Assembly: GCF_002159845.1 (NCBI RefSeq)
Contig: NZ_NFJK01000017.1
Location: 1 to 64,000 of the forward strand
Origin: Anaeromassilibacillus sp. An250
Lineage (GTDB): Bacteria; Bacillota; Clostridia; Oscillospirales; Acutalibacteraceae
DNA: 64,000 nucleotides
Direction: 5' to 3'
In this document: positions 60,401 through 64,000 of the stretch, one piece after another
How positions within the stretch are numbered: position 1 is the stretch's first letter
How the letters are laid out: each line of letters starts with the position of its first letter
Position numbers and translations under genes: made by a program
The notes under the pieces: generated by a model
What the model saw: the letters and a program-made list of their open reading frames with translations, nothing else
What the model was told of the DNA's origin: nothing
Databases searched by the model: none

Positions 60401-60943
60401 TCATAAATCCCTATGCCGGTATACCGTCAATAAAATTTTCCCATAACGGTAATCGCGCTTCCTTTCAAAATCCCCCGCCGTATCTGGGACTTCCTCGTCA
60501 ACCGGATGCTCACATACAATGACGCCGCCCTTATTCATAATCGCGGCAGTCATCGGGAGCGCCTTTTGCAAAAGGCCTGTCCGGTAGGGTGGATCTAGGA
60601 ATGCAATATCAAAGGGATCGTTTCGCCGCAAGAGGAACGCCGCATAATCCATATGCAAAACCCTGGCGCGCTCTTCCAAGCCAGTGTTGGCAATATTCTT
60701 TTCTATGATAGAGATGGGTTCTTTCCCCGCATCCACAAAGACCGCTTCCCGCGCGCCGCGGCTGAGCGCTTCCAAGCCAAGCTGACCGGAACCTGCAAAT
60801 AGATCCAGCACACGCCGTCCCTCTATTTGAAACTGCAGGATGCTGAACAAAGCCTCTTTCACCCGCTCCGTTGTGGGGCGGACATTCTCGCCTTCCAGCG
60901 TTAAGAGGCGCCTCCCACGGGCTGATCCAGTGATGATTCGCAT
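60401..60943 (-). CDS. rsmD: 16S rRNA (guanine-966-N2)-methyltransferase
   Basis: A 180-residue methyltransferase. MRIITGSARGRRLLTLEG is the typical start, LDLFAGSGQLGLEALSRGA the SAM site, and FLDPPYRTGLLQKAL the catalytic DPPY motif. It is adjacent to coaD, as in many Firmicutes. AAGGAG precedes ATG 60943. Confidence 0.95.
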   Translation of the reverse strand: MRIITGSARGRRLLTLEGENVRPTTERVKEALFSILQFQIEGRRVLDLFAGSGQLGLEALSRGAREAVFVDAGKEPISIIEKNIANTGLEERARVLHMDYAAFLLRRNDPFDIAFLDPPYRTGLLQKALPMTAAIMNKGGVIVCEHPVDEEVPDTAGDFERKRDYRYGKILLTVYRHRDL

Positions 60944-61048
60944 AGATACAGACTCCTTCAAAAATCGAAGTTGTAAAATTGTCCTTTTATTATCCCATTA
61001 TCTGCTGCATCTGTCAAGCGAAAGGCAAATCGCCTGAAACAATGCCGC

Positions 61049-62914
61049 TTATGGCATTTCCGGGGATTCTTCCCCATGGAAATACTCATAGACTTTCCTG
61101 GCCGCCGGTTTCGTCATTCCAGGGGCGGTTTCCAACTCTGCAAGATCCGCCTGGCGGATTGCCGTCAAGGTGCGGAAATGCCGCAGGAGGGCGCGTGCGC
61201 GCGTTTCCCCGATCCCTTCAATTTCGGTCAGGGTGGTGGTCAGGGTGTTCTTTTTCCGCGTCTGGCGGTGATACCCGATCGCAAAGCGGTGGACCTCCTC
61301 CTGAATGGAGGAAACCAGCGTAAACGCCTTCCGGTTGGAGTTGATGGCGATTTCCCCGCCGTCCTCTGCAATGGCCCGCGTGCGGTGTTTGTCGTCCTTC
61401 ACCATGCCAAACAGCGCGATGTCCAGCCCGGACGCCTCCAAAATTGGCTTCACCGCCGCCACATGCCCCTTGCCGCCGTCCAGCAAGATTAGGTCCGGCA
61501 GGCGGCCAAAGCCTTCGCCGCTGTCCTTGTTTGCGAAGTATTCCTGCAAACGGCGCCCGATCACTTCCCGCATGGAGCCGTAGTCGTCCTGCCCCACAAC
61601 CGTTTTGATCTTGAACTTACGGTACGCACTTTTAAGCGGGCGGCCATTTTCAAACACCACCATTCCTGCGACATTATCCCCGCCAGCCAGGTTGCTGATG
61701 TCATACGCTTCGATATAGGCAGGGGGATGCGCCATTCCCAACAAGCGGGCCAGCTCGTCCAGCGCGGAGGCTTCCCGCCCCGTCCGCCCGACCGACTGTG
61801 CCAACTGCTCCGCCGCATTGTTGCGGCACATCTCCACCAGCTGGGCCTGCTCGCCCTTTTGCGGGACGTATACCAGGACCTTCCGCCCGGCCTTTTGGCT
61901 CAGCCATTCCGAGAGCAGCTCCATATCCGATGCCGGTCCATCGAGGCTTACGCGCGGCGGCACGCGGTCGCGCATGGAATAATAGCGCTCCATAAACTCG
62001 CTTCGTGCAGCTTCCGGCTCGCCAATCTCCCCCATCAAATACGTTTCCCGGTCGCACAGGCGGCCATTCATAAAGCGGAACACTTCAAAGCAATTCCGCT
62101 CCGGGCCCTGCGCCAAGGCGATGATATCCTGTTCCGGGACCTTTAAGGCCACCACCTTCTGACGGTCGCCCATGCGCTTGATTGCCGCAAGGCGGTCACG
62201 GATGCGCGCGGCGCGTTCAAATTCAAGGTTCTCCGCCGCCTCTTCCATTTTTTTCGTCAGGTTCCGCACGCATTCCGCACTTCCGCCGCGCAGAAAATCG
62301 ATCGCTTCCTTGACCGCTTCCCGGTAATCCGCCTGCGAAATTTTGCCCTGGCAGGGTGCGCTGCACTGCTTGATATAATAGTTTAAGCACGGCCGCCCCT
62401 TTCCAATATCCTGGGGGAATTTGCGGGAACACGAGGGCAGGCGGAAGATTTTCAGCGCTTCGTCCACAGTCTCCTTCGTGGCCCAGGAGCTGACAAACGG
62501 ACCGATATAGTCCGCATCGTCGTCCAACATCTGCTTCGCCTGCGAGATGCGCGGCCAGGGTCCGCGCGTCACCTTAATGTAATGGTACCCCTTGTCGTCC
62601 TTCAAAAGGATGTTGTACTTTGGGGTATGCTGCTTGATGAGGCTGCATTCCAGCACCAGGGCTTCGAATTCGCTGTCGGTGAGGATATATTCAAAGTCCT
62701 CCACGTTGCTGACCATCTGGCGGACTTTTTTGTCGTGATTCTTTTCACTGCCAAAATACTGGCTGACACGGTTTTTCAGCGCCTTGGCCTTTCCAATATA
62801 GATGATCTTCCCTGTCTGGTCGTGCATGATATACACACCGGGGTGCAATGGCAAGCGCATGGCCTTTTTTCGCAGTTTCCGGATATGCTCCAAATGTTTC
62901 TCCTGCTCTTCCAC
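61049..62914 (-). CDS. uvrC: Excinuclease ABC subunit C
   Basis: A 621-residue nuclease of nucleotide excision repair. The N-terminal GIY-YIG domain reads LPLHPGVYIMHDQTGKIIYIGKAK. The UVR domain (RNLTKKMEEAAENLEFERAARIRDRL) binds UvrB. The C-terminal RNase H-like domain (EAYDISNLAGGDNVAGMVVFENG) and two HhH motifs (LTEIEGIGETRARALLRHF) follow. The start is GTG 62914 with GGGAGGG upstream. Confidence 0.96.
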   Translation of the reverse strand: MEEQEKHLEHIRKLRKKAMRLPLHPGVYIMHDQTGKIIYIGKAKALKNRVSQYFGSEKNHDKKVRQMVSNVEDFEYILTDSEFEALVLECSLIKQHTPKYNILLKDDKGYHYIKVTRGPWPRISQAKQMLDDDADYIGPFVSSWATKETVDEALKIFRLPSCSRKFPQDIGKGRPCLNYYIKQCSAPCQGKISQADYREAVKEAIDFLRGGSAECVRNLTKKMEEAAENLEFERAARIRDRLAAIKRMGDRQKVVALKVPEQDIIALAQGPERNCFEVFRFMNGRLCDRETYLMGEIGEPEAARSEFMERYYSMRDRVPPRVSLDGPASDMELLSEWLSQKAGRKVLVYVPQKGEQAQLVEMCRNNAAEQLAQSVGRTGREASALDELARLLGMAHPPAYIEAYDISNLAGGDNVAGMVVFENGRPLKSAYRKFKIKTVVGQDDYGSMREVIGRRLQEYFANKDSGEGFGRLPDLILLDGGKGHVAAVKPILEASGLDIALFGMVKDDKHRTRAIAEDGGEIAINSNRKAFTLVSSIQEEVHRFAIGYHRQTRKKNTLTTTLTEIEGIGETRARALLRHFRTLTAIRQADLAELETAPGMTKPAARKVYEYFHGEESPEMP

Positions 62915-63037
62915 GGCCGTCCCTCCCTTCTGCAAAATGGTTCATTCCGGTTTTATCGGGCAAGGTCGATCGATACAAGATAATTGAAACAGCCCACCGG
63001 TTATATTCCGTCTGAAACAAGACGTCATAAAAAAATA

Positions 63038-63062
63038 GAACGCCCATCGGGCGTTCTTTTTT
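63038..63062. terminator. Bidirectional terminator between HPr gene and uvrC
   Basis: GAACGCCC and GGGCGTTC pair around a three-base loop with T6 on the plus strand and T7 on the minus strand. It should end the HPr transcript. Confidence 0.85.
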
Positions 63063-63136
63063 CATCTTGTTCCAAGAACTGGACTTGGCACACAGGTGCA
63101 TCCACACACCTTTAGATCTTCCCGGCTCTCAAAAAA

Positions 63137-63400
63137 TTACTCAGCAAAACCGGATTTTACCAGATCCACCAGGTTTTCTACAGCTTCTTCCTCATCGGGA
63201 CCGTCCGCAATAATGCGAATCGACGTGCCGCCTACGATACCAAGGGAAAGGACGCCCAGCAAGCTCTTTGCATTGACGCGTCTCTCTTCCTTCTCCACCC
63301 AGATCGAAGATTTATACTCATTTGCCTTCTGGATGAAGAACGTCGCCGGACGTGCATGGAGACCCACCTGATTCTGAACCAAAACCTCTTTAACGCACAT
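63137..63400 (-). CDS. ptsH: Phosphocarrier protein HPr
   Basis: An 87-residue HPr. His15 in VGLHARPATFF is the PTS phosphorylation site, and Ser46 in NAKSLLGVLSLGI is the HPr kinase site used in carbon catabolite control. Both are present, so it looks like true HPr and not Crh. AGGAGTGAGTAAGA precedes the ATG. Enzyme I is not nearby. Confidence 0.95.
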   Translation of the reverse strand: MCVKEVLVQNQVGLHARPATFFIQKANEYKSSIWVEKEERRVNAKSLLGVLSLGIVGGTSIRIIADGPDEEEAVENLVDLVKSGFAE

Positions 63401-63495
63401 TCTTACTCACTCCTAAAACAAAATCAAAGTCAAAACCATTCCAACCAAACCAAATTAAAATACAATTAAGACCCTGTAAACCAGATCATGGAGTT

Positions 63496-63523
63496 ATTAT
63501 ATCACAATTCGGAAGGCCGTCAA
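63496..63523 (-). promoter_or_regulatory. ptsH promoter
   Basis: Minus strand TTGACG (63523-63518), 16 bases, TATAAT (63501-63496). Bases 63524-63677 hold nothing else that I recognise. Confidence 0.7.
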
Positions 63524-63677
63524 TAAATTTGAAAAAACTTTGGATTGATAACCGAATTGGAGCTTTTTTGTCCCCGCGACCTTTGTGCATCTTGCTATGA
63601 ATGTTGAAAACTTTTGTGCCGTATTCCATATTTTCGAAAAATCAAATCTTCCAAAATCAGACAAATTGTATAAGCAT

Positions 63678-64000
63678 CTATTCTTTTTCCACATGAGTTT
63701 CCAACGATACTAAATATTTTTTGTCCTGTTTTGTCAGCTCCGCCGCGGCGAGCAAGTCTGGCCGTTTGTGCAATGTGCGCAAAAGTGATTGCTCCCGGCG
63801 CCATTTTGCGATCGCTGCGTGGTTCCCCGACAAAAGCACCGGAGGGACGCTCCTCCCGCGCCACGTTGCCGGGCGGGTGTACTGCGGATATTCCAGCAGG
63901 CCGTTGTAATGGCTCTCCTCTTCAAAACAAACGTCGTTGGACAGGACGCCGTCTTTCATGCGGCACACAGCGTCCGCAACCACCAGGGCAGGAAGTTCGC
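63678..64000 (-). CDS. trmD: tRNA (guanine-37-N1)-methyltransferase, C-terminal part (cut by window end)
   Basis: The minus-strand frame is open to base 64000 and reads [38 protein letters not shown] and [19 protein letters not shown]. These are the SPOUT knot and C-terminal domain of TrmD, which makes m1G37. The N-terminal half lies outside the window. Confidence 0.92.
   Translation of the reverse strand, partial: ELPALVVADAVCRMKDGVLSNDVCFEEESHYNGLLEYPQYTRPATWRGRSVPPVLLSGNHAAIAKWRREQSLLRTLHKRPDLLAAAELTKQDKKYLVSLETHVEKE

Noticed and set aside
63595-63864. Minus-strand frame of 89 codons near the right end
   Set aside because: It overlaps trmD in another frame; trmD motifs are clear.
1-64000. 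CRISPR arrays, rRNA genes, insertion sequences, prophage or defence genes
   Set aside because: No spaced repeats, rRNA-like sequence, transposase with terminal repeats, phage structural genes or defence-family proteins were seen, apart from the recombinases at the left edge.

Overview
The window looks like chromosomal DNA of a Gram-positive, anaerobic, probably spore-forming clostridium of the Oscillospirales (Ruminococcaceae-like) type. This is inferred from gene content: an Rnf complex, SpoVD-like and SpoVE/FtsW-like proteins in the division cluster, tandem Rrf2 regulators, ECF vitamin transporters, HPr and sortase B. It is also inferred from consensus sigma-A promoters with strong AGGAGG ribosome binding sites. 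No species call is possible from the sequence alone. Most of the window is ordinary core genome. The only mobile DNA is at the extreme left.

Layout. 1-2.46 kb: the 3' end of a large serine recombinase, a second frameshifted and truncated recombinase, and a tRNA-Leu(CAA) gene whose 3' end faces them. 2.5-9.1 kb (minus): rnfCDGEAB, then the flavin transferase gene apbE that should flavinylate RnfG and RnfD. 9.4-13.4 kb (plus): Cys-tRNA(Pro) deacylase, trmB and a metNIQ methionine importer. 13.4-19.1 kb (minus): flippase, DUF2207 protein, azlC/azlD, BTAD regulator, sortase B. 19.3-27 kb: an RHH regulator, an ECF S-component divergent from a MocR regulator (possible B6 salvage), pepT, an aldehyde dehydrogenase and several very small genes. 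27-32.8 kb: two overlapping Rrf2 regulators divergent from cysK, a Cytidylate_kin2 kinase, a MATE exporter, a GrpB-family protein and a MerR regulator with a textbook MerR promoter. 32.8-36.3 kb: a CoA block (coaX, panT-like transporter, DUF3795-Cdd1 protein, coaBC). 36.3-42 kb: DUF1540 protein, Sir2, and moxR-DUF58-transglutaminase. 42-47 kb (minus): htpG with a CIRCE operator, a CDF transporter, an orphan fumarase beta subunit and corA. 47-59 kb (minus): a reduced dcw cluster, mraZ-rsmH-ftsL-spoVD-mraY-ftsW-murG-murA-ftsQ-ftsZ, without any Mur ligase gene. 59-64 kb (minus): coiled-coil protein, coaD, rsmD, uvrC, HPr and the 3' part of trmD.

The most unusual signals are regulatory. The corA transcript has a terminator-like hairpin followed by a 27-codon leader ORF with its own strong ribosome binding site. 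The peptide begins MKPDP and overlaps the corA start, which recalls the Mg2+-sensing MgtL leader peptide (MEPDP...). Other candidate control sites are 10-bp-spaced MraZ boxes before mraZ, the CIRCE before htpG, a 19-bp-spacer dyad promoter before the MerR gene, direct repeats at the RHH and MocR promoters, and a two-stem leader before rnfC. No CRISPR array, rRNA, prophage, defence island or insertion sequence was seen.
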